From the NCBI GenBank assembly GCA_913041775.1, contig CAJWJW010000001.1, positions 1 to 36,110 on the forward strand: 36,110 nucleotides of DNA, in the 5' to 3' direction. Source of the stretch: an uncultured Flavobacteriales bacterium (GTDB lineage: Bacteria > Bacteroidota > Bacteroidia > Flavobacteriales > UBA7430). This document shows, piece after piece, positions 15,967 through 23,559 of the stretch. The notes below the pieces were generated by a model. The model did not search any database. It was not told where the DNA came from and was given only the letters and a program-made list of their open reading frames with translations. Every line of letters begins with the position of its first letter. Within the stretch, counting starts at the first letter, position 1. Both the position numbers and the translations under genes were made by a program.

Positions 15967-18765
15967 ATGAAAAAGCTCTTTTCGGTACTATCTGCATGTT
16001 TGCTGATAGCCCTCCCCTTACAGGCTCAAATTGAGCCGGCTCAATGCGATTTAGATTTCGATTTTGTGAATACAGGATCTAATATGACCGCATTTTTCAC
16101 CCCACCCGCTGCTGCTTCAATCTATAGTGAATTGGGAGATGGTGTTGTTGGTGCTTTTTATTTAGCCGAAAATGGTGAGTTTGTATGTGCTTCTTCCGCT
16201 ACTTTTACTGGTAATCAGTTGCAGTTAGCTGTAATGGCAAATGATGCAACAACTACAGAAAAAGATGGTTTCAATTCTGGAGAAGCTATAAATTGGTTTT
16301 ATCAATCTACTGATGGCACAAGCTATTCTTTATCTTTAGCTCCATCTGATAATTTTGTTATCAATGCGATGACTTTTATTAATTCATCGGCGTATTCTGA
16401 AATTGATTGTGCCGGTGGTAATGACGGTACTTGTCCACCTTTAGATGTAAACTTTGTGAACACTGGATCTAACATGACTTTATTTCTTACTAGTCCCTCT
16501 TTATTGACAGATTTGGGTAATGGAACAGTTGGTGTTTATTTTATAGACGACAATGGTGTTGAAATTTGTGGAGGGGCTTCTAGTTTTTCAGGAGGACAAG
16601 TTCAAATTGCTGCCATGGGTAATGATGCTACAACAAATGTAAAAGATGGTTTTTCTGCAGGAGAAGCTATTGTTTGGAAATTTGAAAGTAACGATGGTAG
16701 TCAATATAATTTAACTCCAAGTCCACAAGATGTTTTTACTTTAAATGCTACTTCTTTCGTAGTTGGTATGTCTAACGATGCAATATCTTGTTCTGTTGAT
16801 GTCGAAGGCTGTACAGATAATACTTATTTAGAGTACAATTCTAATGCAACTATAGATGATGGTTCGTGTATTTTAGTTGCTATTGCGGGCTGTACAGATT
16901 CAAATTATGTTGAGTATTATGCAAATGCAAATGTAGATGATGGCTCCTGTGTTACAGTGAGTTTAGATGGTTGTACAGATGCAACGGCATGTAATTATAA
17001 TTCAGCTGCAACAACAGAGGATGGTTCTTGTTATAATAATGATTTAGGTTGTGGATGTGATACTCCAGCAGCTGATGATGGTTATGATTGTGATGGAAAT
17101 TGTTTAAATGATGCCGATGGAGATCAAGTATGTGATGAAGATGAAGTAGTTGGCTGTCAAGATCAAGAAGCTGACAACTATGATTTAAGTGCAACAGATA
17201 CAGGATATTGTGAATATGAAGGTTGTACAGATACAAGTTATTTAGAGTATGACTCTAGTGCAAACGTTGATGATGGTTCCTGTACTACTTTAATATCCGA
17301 AGGATGTACAGATTCAAATGCAACCAATTATGATTCTTCAGCTAATACTTCTGATGGCTCATGTGAATATGATTTAATTGGTGCAGGATGTTCAGTAAGT
17401 TTTGAAACAACAAATACTGGTTCTAATGCAACAGTATTTCTGACACCAACAGCTGTAGAAGGTACGCCTCTATCATTAGGAGATAATATAGGTGTGTTCT
17501 ATGTTTCAGAAGATGGAAGTGCGCACTGCGCAGGTTCTACTCAGTGGACAGGAGGTGCTGTTCAGATTGCAGCCTATGGAGATGATACAACAACAGATGA
17601 GATAGATGGTTTAAGTTCGGGTGCACCTTTGTTGCTACTTGCTCAATCTGGAGATGATGTATATTTAGTATCAGCCTCTTATGAGACACCAAGTATGTCA
17701 ACATTTGCTATTAACGGTATTTCATTTGTTGTAGGCTTAGATTTTGAATCAGCTTGTACAGTAGAATATTTTGGTTGTACAGATCTGAATGCCTGTAACT
17801 ATGATCTCTCAGCAAATACAGATAACGGTTCTTGTTCATATCCAGAAGAATATTATAACTGTGTAGGTTCTTGTCTTAGTGATTTTGATGAGGATGGTAT
17901 TTGTGATGCTCTTGAATTAGGAGGGTGTACTGATATTACTGCTTCAAATTATGACTCTTCAGCAACGGAAGATGATCTTTCGTGTATTTCGTGGGAAGAT
18001 GCTTACAATTCTTGTGTAGAATCCGGAGGAGATGATGGTGTTTCTCAATCTGATGTAGATGCCGTACAAGCTTTACTAGATGCAATTGTTCCTGAAGACG
18101 GTGTTTCTCAATCTGATGTAGATGCCGTACAAGCTTTACTAGATGCAATTGTGCCAGAAGATGGTGTTTCTCAATCTGATGTAGATGCAGTTCAAGCTTT
18201 ATTAGATGCTATTGTGCCAGAAGACGGTATTACTCAAGCTGATCTAAATGCAGCAAATTCAACTATTTCTTTATTGCAAACTCAATTAGATGAAGCTTTA
18301 GGTAATACAGGATCTTCGTGTGATCCAATTTATGTTGATTTACTAGCTGGATGGAATATAATTGGGTTTACTTTAAACTCAAGTCAAGACGTTGTTGCTA
18401 CCCTGGATCCTATTGTAGATGCTGTACAAATTGTTAAAAACAATGCTGCCAATGTTTATTGGCCAGAGTACGGGTTTAATGGTATTGGAGACTTTATTCC
18501 TGGGCAAGGTTATCAAATCAGAATGTATAATGAGGTTTCTGATTATACATTCCCTGATACTGATGGTCAACGAATGAATTTAAATTTAACAGTTCCTTCA
18601 TATGTGTATGATTTACCTATTTTAAATCATCCAAATGATATAAAATCTCTTGTACGTGTAGTAAATATGTTAGGTCAAGAAGTGAGTCCTGATGAACAAT
18701 TTAAGGGTACGATTTTATTGTATTTATTTAACGATGGTAGTACAGAAAAAAGAATCGTAGAGTAA
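15967..18765 (+). CDS. Paralogue B: secreted modular Cys-repeat protein with 21-residue stalk repeats
   Basis: A 932-residue exported protein with the same plan as A. The signal peptide ends ALPLQAQ (about 21). There are three NTGSNMT modules (about 22-145, 155-275, 470-595), six Cys repeats with a D-A-D-G-D calcium-like linker between modules 2 and 3 (281-466), and two more after module 3. The stalk is short: three near-identical 21-residue units DGVSQSDVDAVQALLDAIVPE plus a diverged fourth (from 690). From 789 comes the conserved C-terminal module (AGWNIIGF, KNNAANVYWPEYGFN, PGQGYQIRM), ending in VNMLGQEV...FKGTILLYLFNDGS. I chose the ATG at 15967; a TTG six bases upstream is in frame but the signal peptide fits the ATG. 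No promoter box is seen in the 27 bp after the preceding terminator. From residue 239 to 823 there is no Lys or Arg. Confidence 0.84.
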   Translation: MKKLFSVLSACLLIALPLQAQIEPAQCDLDFDFVNTGSNMTAFFTPPAAASIYSELGDGVVGAFYLAENGEFVCASSATFTGNQLQLAVMANDATTTEKDGFNSGEAINWFYQSTDGTSYSLSLAPSDNFVINAMTFINSSAYSEIDCAGGNDGTCPPLDVNFVNTGSNMTLFLTSPSLLTDLGNGTVGVYFIDDNGVEICGGASSFSGGQVQIAAMGNDATTNVKDGFSAGEAIVWKFESNDGSQYNLTPSPQDVFTLNATSFVVGMSNDAISCSVDVEGCTDNTYLEYNSNATIDDGSCILVAIAGCTDSNYVEYYANANVDDGSCVTVSLDGCTDATACNYNSAATTEDGSCYNNDLGCGCDTPAADDGYDCDGNCLNDADGDQVCDEDEVVGCQDQEADNYDLSATDTGYCEYEGCTDTSYLEYDSSANVDDGSCTTLISEGCTDSNATNYDSSANTSDGSCEYDLIGAGCSVSFETTNTGSNATVFLTPTAVEGTPLSLGDNIGVFYVSEDGSAHCAGSTQWTGGAVQIAAYGDDTTTDEIDGLSSGAPLLLLAQSGDDVYLVSASYETPSMSTFAINGISFVVGLDFESACTVEYFGCTDLNACNYDLSANTDNGSCSYPEEYYNCVGSCLSDFDEDGICDALELGGCTDITASNYDSSATEDDLSCISWEDAYNSCVESGGDDGVSQSDVDAVQALLDAIVPEDGVSQSDVDAVQALLDAIVPEDGVSQSDVDAVQALLDAIVPEDGITQADLNAANSTISLLQTQLDEALGNTGSSCDPIYVDLLAGWNIIGFTLNSSQDVVATLDPIVDAVQIVKNNAANVYWPEYGFNGIGDFIPGQGYQIRMYNEVSDYTFPDTDGQRMNLNLTVPSYVYDLPILNHPNDIKSLVRVVNMLGQEVSPDEQFKGTILLYLFNDGSTEKRIVE
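16807..17985 (+). repeat. Cys-rich GCTD...DGSC repeats in paralogue B (two blocks around an NTG module)
   Basis: Six repeats at 16807-17364 and two at 17773-17985, separated by the third NTGSNMT module. Each block also carries one acidic D-x-D-x-D-x(2-3)-C-D linker. Confidence 0.82.
18034..18222 (+). repeat. Three tandem 63-bp repeats (21 residues each) plus diverged fourth
   Basis: Units at 18034-18096, 18097-18159 and 18160-18222 encode the same 21 residues starting DGVSQSDVDAVQ. Units 1 and 2 are nearly identical in DNA; unit 3 has more silent changes. A degenerate copy (DGITQADLNAAN) starts at 18223. Copy number could vary between strains. Confidence 0.92.
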
Positions 18766-18786
18766 TATTATTCATACTAAATTTCT

Positions 18787-18820
18787 AAAGGGCTATGTTT
18801 ATAAAACATAGCCCTTTTTT
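18787..18820 (+). terminator. Terminator after paralogue B
   Basis: Perfect 11-bp stem GGGCTATGTTT/AAACATAGCCC (18790-18800 and 18804-18814) with a three-base loop, followed by T6. Confidence 0.93.
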
Positions 18821-18839
18821 ATGTTTTAACAATTTAGTA

Positions 18840-18869
18840 TTGTAATTTGTATATATAAATGTATATTTG
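18840..18869 (+). promoter_or_regulatory. Promoter of paralogue C
   Basis: TTG (18840-18842), 19-bp spacer, TATATTTG (18862-18869, perfect TAnnTTTG). Predicted start is near 18873, with a leader of about 32 nt containing the shared C-tract motif. Confidence 0.72.
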
Positions 18870-18885
18870 AGGAATACACTGAATA

Positions 18886-18904
18886 TTTAACTAAATCCCC
18901 CATC
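18886..18904 (+). promoter_or_regulatory. Shared leader motif with five-C tract before paralogue C
   Basis: The same 16 bases as in front of paralogue A (TTTAACTAAAT plus five C), then ATC and the ATG at 18905. Paralogue B lacks it. Confidence 0.6.
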
Positions 18905-21900
18905 ATGAGAAAAATCTATACTTTTTTCTGTTGTTTGACTTTACTCTTGGCTTCCAGCCAATTGAGTGCCACTAATTTTGATGTCGTAAACACAGGGTCT
19001 AATATGACCGTATTCGTAACTCCAGAGGCAAATATTTCTGGAGACTTTGTAAATGTGACCCAAATTGGTATTTTTTATACTAATGACGCGGGTGAACTTA
19101 CTTGTGCTGGATCGTCTCCTTTTTCAGGAAGCGCACCATTTCAAATTACTGTCTGGGGTACTGAGGCAGCAGAACTTGATAATGGAATGGCTAATGGAGA
19201 AGAGCTAACGTGGTTAGCTCAATCTGACAATGGCTATTTATATGATATCACTCCTTCTTATCAGACTGAGGTAATGAATGTATATGCTTTGAATGCAATT
19301 TCATTTGTAACTGGAATCGATTTTTCTTTAGTTGATTCTTCCGTTATAGAAGGTTGTATGGATGGTCATTACATAGAATACGATGTAAACGCAAATGTTA
19401 ATGTTCAAGCTCTTTGTATTACTTGGAAAGTAACTGGTTGTACTGATGCAGATTATGTAGAATTTAACGAAGATGCTAACTCTGATGATGGATCGTGTGA
19501 GAACTTAGTTCCTACTTGTGATGGTTCTGAAGTAACAATAAATATGTTTGACTCTTATGGAGACGGTGGAGGAAGTGTTACTGTAGGTGACGTTACTGCT
19601 ACTAATGCTGGTGCTGGATCATCAACTATTGCATGTGTAGATTTATCAGCATGTAATGCAGTAGTTTATTTAGCAACTGATACCTATGCATATGAAAATA
19701 GCTGGACTATAACTGACGCATCTGGAGCACTATTAGCAGCAGGTGGAGCAGAAGATGGTTCGTTTGGAGGATGTGTAACAGCATGTACAGATGATACAGC
19801 AACAAACTATAATGCAGATGCAGACATTTCTGACAATGCATTATGTGAGTATGAATTAGTACAAGGATGTACAGAAGCTACCGCTTGTAACTTTGATGCA
19901 ACTGCAGAACAAGATGATGCATCTTGTACTTATGCTGCAGCAGGCTTTGACTGTGACGGAAACTGTATCTCAGGAACACTTGTAACTGTAGACGGTGGAA
20001 ATTATTTAGGAGAAAAATCTTGGACTATTGCAGATTGTGATGGAACAGAATTAGCTGCCGGTGGCGCACCATTTGCTGGATGTGCTGACTTAAGCGGTTC
20101 TTATACAATTAACTTAGTAGATGCATTCGGTGACGGATGGGATGGAACAGTAATGACAATCGGAGAGTCTACTTATACAGTAGAGTCAGGTGCAACAGCA
20201 TCATTCGATATGGGTTGTGTTGTTTTAGGTTGTACAGATGCTACTGCAACAAACTATAATGTAGCTGCTAATACTGATGACGGGTCATGTGACTTTGATG
20301 TTATGGGTTGTACTAACGACCTTGCATGTAACTACGATGTAGCTGCAACTGCTGATAATGGTTCTTGTACTTATGCAGATGCTGGACTTGACTGTGATGG
20401 AAATTCTATAGGTGAGCCTTGTGCTGCTTTAGACTTCTCTTCAGTTAATACTGGATCAAACATGACATTGTTTATTACACCTAATGCTTTAGAAGGACCT
20501 TTATCAATAGGAGACATGATTGGTGTGTTCTATACAAATGATATTGGTAACTTAGTTTGTGCAGGTTCATCATCATGGACTGGGTCTTCAATGCAAGTAA
20601 CTGCATGGGGAGACGATTCTTCTGCAGACGGTATAGATGGATACAACGCAGGAGATGAGCTAGTATGGATGGCTCAAACTTCTGGAGGTATTTATAATAT
20701 TTCTAGTTCATATTCTAATGGTGAAGGAACATATTCCTTGAATGGAGTGTTGTTTGTCTCTGCTTTAGACTATACTTATTCTTGTACAGGTAATGCAGCT
20801 TCAGGTTGTACTGATGCAACTGCTTTAAATTACAGTCCAAACGCTATTGTAGATGATGGATCTTGTATCGCTACAATTGAAGGTTGTATGGATGGTCATT
20901 ACATAGAATACGATGTAAACGCAAATGTTAATGTTCAAGCTCTTTGTATTACTTGGAAAGTAACTGGTTGTACTGATGCAGATTATGTAGAATTTAACGA
21001 AGATGCTAACTCTGATGATGGATCGTGTGAGAACTTAGTTCCTACTTGTGATGGTTCTGAAGTAACAATAAATATGTTTGACTCTTATGGAGACGGTGGA
21101 GGAAGTGTTACTGTAGGTGACGTTACTGCTACTAATGCTGGTGCTGGATCATCAACTATTGCATGTGTAGATTTATCAGCATGTAATGCAGTAGTTTATT
21201 TAGCAACTGATACCTATGCATATGAAAATAGCTGGACTATAACTGACGCATCTGGAGCACTATTAGCAGCAGGTGGAGCAGAAGATGGTTCGTTTGGAGG
21301 ATGTGTAACAGCATGTACAGATGATACAGCAACAAACTATAATGCAGATGCAGACATTTCTGACAATGCATTATGTGAGTATGAATTAGTACAAGGATGT
21401 ACAGAAGCTACCGCTTGTAACTTTGATGCAACTGCAGAACAAGATGATGCATCTTGTACTTATGCTGCAGCAGGCTTTGACTGTGACGGAAACTGTATCT
21501 CAGGAACACTTGTAACTGTAGACGGTGGAAATTATTTAGGAGAAAAATCTTGGACTATTGCAGATTGTGATGGAACAGAATTAGCTGCCGGTGGCGCACC
21601 ATTTGCTGGATGTGCTGACTTAAGCGGTTCTTATACAATTAACTTAGTAGATGCATTCGGTGACGGATGGGATGGAACAGTAATGACAATCGGAGAGTCT
21701 ACTTATACAGTAGAGTCAGGTGCAACAGCATCATTCGATATGGGTTGTGTTGTTTTAGGTTGTACAGATGCTACTGCAACAAACTATAATGTAGCTGCTA
21801 ATACTGATGACGGGTCATGTGAGTATGCTGTTCTAGGTTGTACTGATCTTACTGCTTCTAATTATAACGGTGAAGCAACTGATGATGATGGTTCGTGTAT

Positions 21901-22903
21901 TTCGTGGCTAGATGTTGCTACTGGTTTACAAGCTGATTTAGATTACACAAATGCTGCAATTGTTGAAGCTCAAACTTCACTAGATGCCGCTCTTGTTGCA
22001 ATTTCTGAAATGGAAGCTTTAGGATCTCAGTATTTAGCTGAATATCTTGCTGCTGTAGAAGCTGCTTCATATGCACAAGGTCAGTTAGATGATGCTCTTG
22101 CTAATGTGTCAGACTTAGAAGCTCAATTAGAAACTGCTATGGCAAACCAAGAAGATGGTATATCTCAAGCAGATTTAGATGCTCAAGCCGATTTATCTTA
22201 TGGATATGGTTACGACTTGGGTTACTCTGACGGTGAAGCTTCTGTAACACCAGAAGATGGTATATCTCAAGCTGATGTAGATGCTCAAGCCGATTTATCT
22301 TATGGATATGGTTACGGTGATGGTGCAGCTTCTGTAACACCAGAAGATGGTATATCTCAAGTAGATGTAGATGTTGCTGTAAGTGCTGCAGATCTTATCT
22401 CAGGAGGAATTATTGCTGACTTACAAGCTGAATTAGATGATGCTCTAGCTAATTCTTGCGCTCCTATATATGTTGATATTGTGGATGGATGGAATATCTT
22501 AGGATATACATTGTCTTATGAGCAAGATGTAGTTGCTACACTTTCTTCAATAGAAGTGTCAATTGCTATTGTTAAAGATAATAATGCAAATGTGTACTGG
22601 CCTGAGTTTGGCTTTAATGGTATAGGAAACTTTATTCCTGGTCAAGGTTACCAGATTAAAACATTCTCTGCAATTGAAGGCTATACATGGCCAAATACAA
22701 ATGGTGAGCGTATCGAAATGTCTCCAACAGTACCTCAATGGGCTGCTAATATGGAAGCTGATGTTCATCCAAACGATATTCGTTCACTTGTAAAAGTGGT
22801 GAATATGTTAGGTCAAGAAGTAAATGTTCAAGATCAATTTAAAGGTGAAGTTGTATTGTATTTATACAATGACGGAACTGTAGAAAAGAAAATTGTTCAA
22901 TAA
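18905..22903 (+). CDS. Paralogue C: secreted modular Cys-repeat protein with internal perfect duplication
   Basis: A 1332-residue exported protein, the largest of the trio. The signal peptide is 1 to about 22. NTGSNMT modules lie at about 23-143 and 505-645. After each comes the same block of about 315 residues (149-463 and 659-973), identical in both copies. It contains Cys repeats (GCMDGHYIEY, GCTDADYVEF and others) and two 'DGDGW'-type beta modules (INMFDSYGDGGGS, INLVDAFGDGWDG). Two further Cys repeats sit between the copies and one follows. A helical segment (about 998-1082) is rich in Ala, Leu and Gln. It leads to a stalk with YGYGY repeats, then the conserved C-terminal module (DGWNILGYTL, VYWPEFGFN, PGQGYQIK) and VNMLGQEV...FKGEVVLYLYNDGT, T9SS-sorting-like. 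It has its own promoter and terminator. Calcium-stabilised surface protein inferred; function unknown. Confidence 0.85.
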   Translation: MRKIYTFFCCLTLLLASSQLSATNFDVVNTGSNMTVFVTPEANISGDFVNVTQIGIFYTNDAGELTCAGSSPFSGSAPFQITVWGTEAAELDNGMANGEELTWLAQSDNGYLYDITPSYQTEVMNVYALNAISFVTGIDFSLVDSSVIEGCMDGHYIEYDVNANVNVQALCITWKVTGCTDADYVEFNEDANSDDGSCENLVPTCDGSEVTINMFDSYGDGGGSVTVGDVTATNAGAGSSTIACVDLSACNAVVYLATDTYAYENSWTITDASGALLAAGGAEDGSFGGCVTACTDDTATNYNADADISDNALCEYELVQGCTEATACNFDATAEQDDASCTYAAAGFDCDGNCISGTLVTVDGGNYLGEKSWTIADCDGTELAAGGAPFAGCADLSGSYTINLVDAFGDGWDGTVMTIGESTYTVESGATASFDMGCVVLGCTDATATNYNVAANTDDGSCDFDVMGCTNDLACNYDVAATADNGSCTYADAGLDCDGNSIGEPCAALDFSSVNTGSNMTLFITPNALEGPLSIGDMIGVFYTNDIGNLVCAGSSSWTGSSMQVTAWGDDSSADGIDGYNAGDELVWMAQTSGGIYNISSSYSNGEGTYSLNGVLFVSALDYTYSCTGNAASGCTDATALNYSPNAIVDDGSCIATIEGCMDGHYIEYDVNANVNVQALCITWKVTGCTDADYVEFNEDANSDDGSCENLVPTCDGSEVTINMFDSYGDGGGSVTVGDVTATNAGAGSSTIACVDLSACNAVVYLATDTYAYENSWTITDASGALLAAGGAEDGSFGGCVTACTDDTATNYNADADISDNALCEYELVQGCTEATACNFDATAEQDDASCTYAAAGFDCDGNCISGTLVTVDGGNYLGEKSWTIADCDGTELAAGGAPFAGCADLSGSYTINLVDAFGDGWDGTVMTIGESTYTVESGATASFDMGCVVLGCTDATATNYNVAANTDDGSCEYAVLGCTDLTASNYNGEATDDDGSCISWLDVATGLQADLDYTNAAIVEAQTSLDAALVAISEMEALGSQYLAEYLAAVEAASYAQGQLDDALANVSDLEAQLETAMANQEDGISQADLDAQADLSYGYGYDLGYSDGEASVTPEDGISQADVDAQADLSYGYGYGDGAASVTPEDGISQVDVDVAVSAADLISGGIIADLQAELDDALANSCAPIYVDIVDGWNILGYTLSYEQDVVATLSSIEVSIAIVKDNNANVYWPEFGFNGIGNFIPGQGYQIKTFSAIEGYTWPNTNGERIEMSPTVPQWAANMEADVHPNDIRSLVKVVNMLGQEVNVQDQFKGEVVLYLYNDGTVEKKIVQ
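19349..20292 (+). repeat. 944-bp perfect direct repeat, copy 1
   Basis: Identical base for base, by eye, to 20879-21822. The offset is 1530 bp (510 codons), so the frame is kept. Divergence begins abruptly at both edges. Confidence 0.95.
20879..21822 (+). repeat. 944-bp perfect direct repeat, copy 2
   Basis: Second copy of 19349-20292. The 586 bp between the copies encode an NTGSNMT module and flanking Cys repeats that are not duplicated identically. Confidence 0.95.
22151..22378 (+). repeat. Stalk repeats of 102 and 90 bp in paralogue C
   Basis: Units 22151-22252 (34 residues) and 22253-22342 (30 residues) share EDGISQAD(L/V)DAQADL, SYGYGY and ASVTP. They differ by a 12-bp insertion (DLGYS region). 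A partial third unit (EDGISQVDVDV) follows. The EDG(I/V)SQ(A/S)D(V/L)DA core is the same as in the 63-bp repeats of paralogue B. Confidence 0.9.
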
Positions 22904-22920
22904 ATTATTTTCTGATAATC

Positions 22921-22953
22921 AAAAGCCTCTTCTGAAAAGAAGAGGCTTTTTTT
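22921..22953 (+). terminator. Terminator after paralogue C
   Basis: Perfect stem AAAAGCCTCTTCT/AGAAGAGGCTTTT (22921-22933 and 22938-22950) with a GAAA tetraloop and trailing T-run. Confidence 0.94.
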
Positions 22954-22973
22954 ATGCTTAAACCTTAATGTAC

Positions 22974-23003
22974 TTGTACCTTTTAGATAGATTATTATCT
23001 TTG
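22974..23003 (+). promoter_or_regulatory. Promoter of the DUF4199-GT2-GT4 operon
   Basis: TTG (22974-22976), 19-bp spacer, TATCTTTG (22996-23003), a full match to the Bacteroidota consensus. It ends 18 bp before the ATG at 23022. Confidence 0.8.
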
Positions 23004-23021
23004 TTCTAAACAATATTAAAT

Positions 23022-23555
23022 ATGTCTGAAGAATTAAAACAACATGTGCTTAAAAATGGATTAAGCCTTGGAGCAATATTAGTTGCCATTACTACAATTA
23101 CTTATATTGGAGGTCCTGAATTACTAACGAATTATGCTGTATCTATCAGTTCATTTGTTTTAATGATCGCTTTCCCTATTTATCACACTCGTAGATTTAG
23201 ATCTTTAAATGATGGCTTTATAAGCTTCAGAGATGCATTTACCTCTTGTACGGGTATCTTAATTGCTGCAGGCTTTATAAATACCTTTGCGAGTATTCTT
23301 CTTTACAATATAATCGATCCAGATTTTGGTCTTGAGGTTATTGATGCTATTATTAATAAAACAGTTTCTCAATTAGAAAGTATAGGAGCAGAGGAGTCTA
23401 TAATTGAAGCAACAATAAAGAACTTGGAGGAAGGTTCTAGTTTTGATGCACTTAATATGTTTAAGGGCTTCATCTTCTCTATAGTCTTTTATACCGTATT
23501 TGGTCTTTTAGTTGCAGCTTTCACTAAGAACGAAAATCAACAACTTAGCGAGTAA
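23022..23555 (+). CDS. DUF4199 domain membrane protein
   Basis: An inner-membrane protein of 177 residues with four predicted helices: LSLGAILVAITTITYIG, a second at about 40-57 (SISSFVLMIAFPIY), a third around FTSCTGILIAAGFINTF, and a last one near the C-terminus (GFIFSIVFYTVFGLLVAAF). The loop between helices 3 and 4 is acidic. The pattern and the Flavobacterial gene order (DUF4199 directly before a GT2 glycosyltransferase) identify the family. Its function is unknown; a helper role for the membrane glycosyltransferase next door is an inference from synteny. The stop lies 4 bp before the GT2 GTG start. Confidence 0.87.
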   Translation: MSEELKQHVLKNGLSLGAILVAITTITYIGGPELLTNYAVSISSFVLMIAFPIYHTRRFRSLNDGFISFRDAFTSCTGILIAAGFINTFASILLYNIIDPDFGLEVIDAIINKTVSQLESIGAEESIIEATIKNLEEGSSFDALNMFKGFIFSIVFYTVFGLLVAAFTKNENQQLSE

Positions 23556-23559
23556 TTAA

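Noticed and set aside
18034..18222. 63-bp repeats as a CRISPR array
   Set aside because: Units are directly adjacent without spacers and lie in frame within a coding region.
12382..22903. Trio as a single phage tail-fibre or integrated element
   Set aside because: There are no phage genes, integrase, attachment-site repeats or transposase nearby, and each gene has its own signal peptide and terminator.
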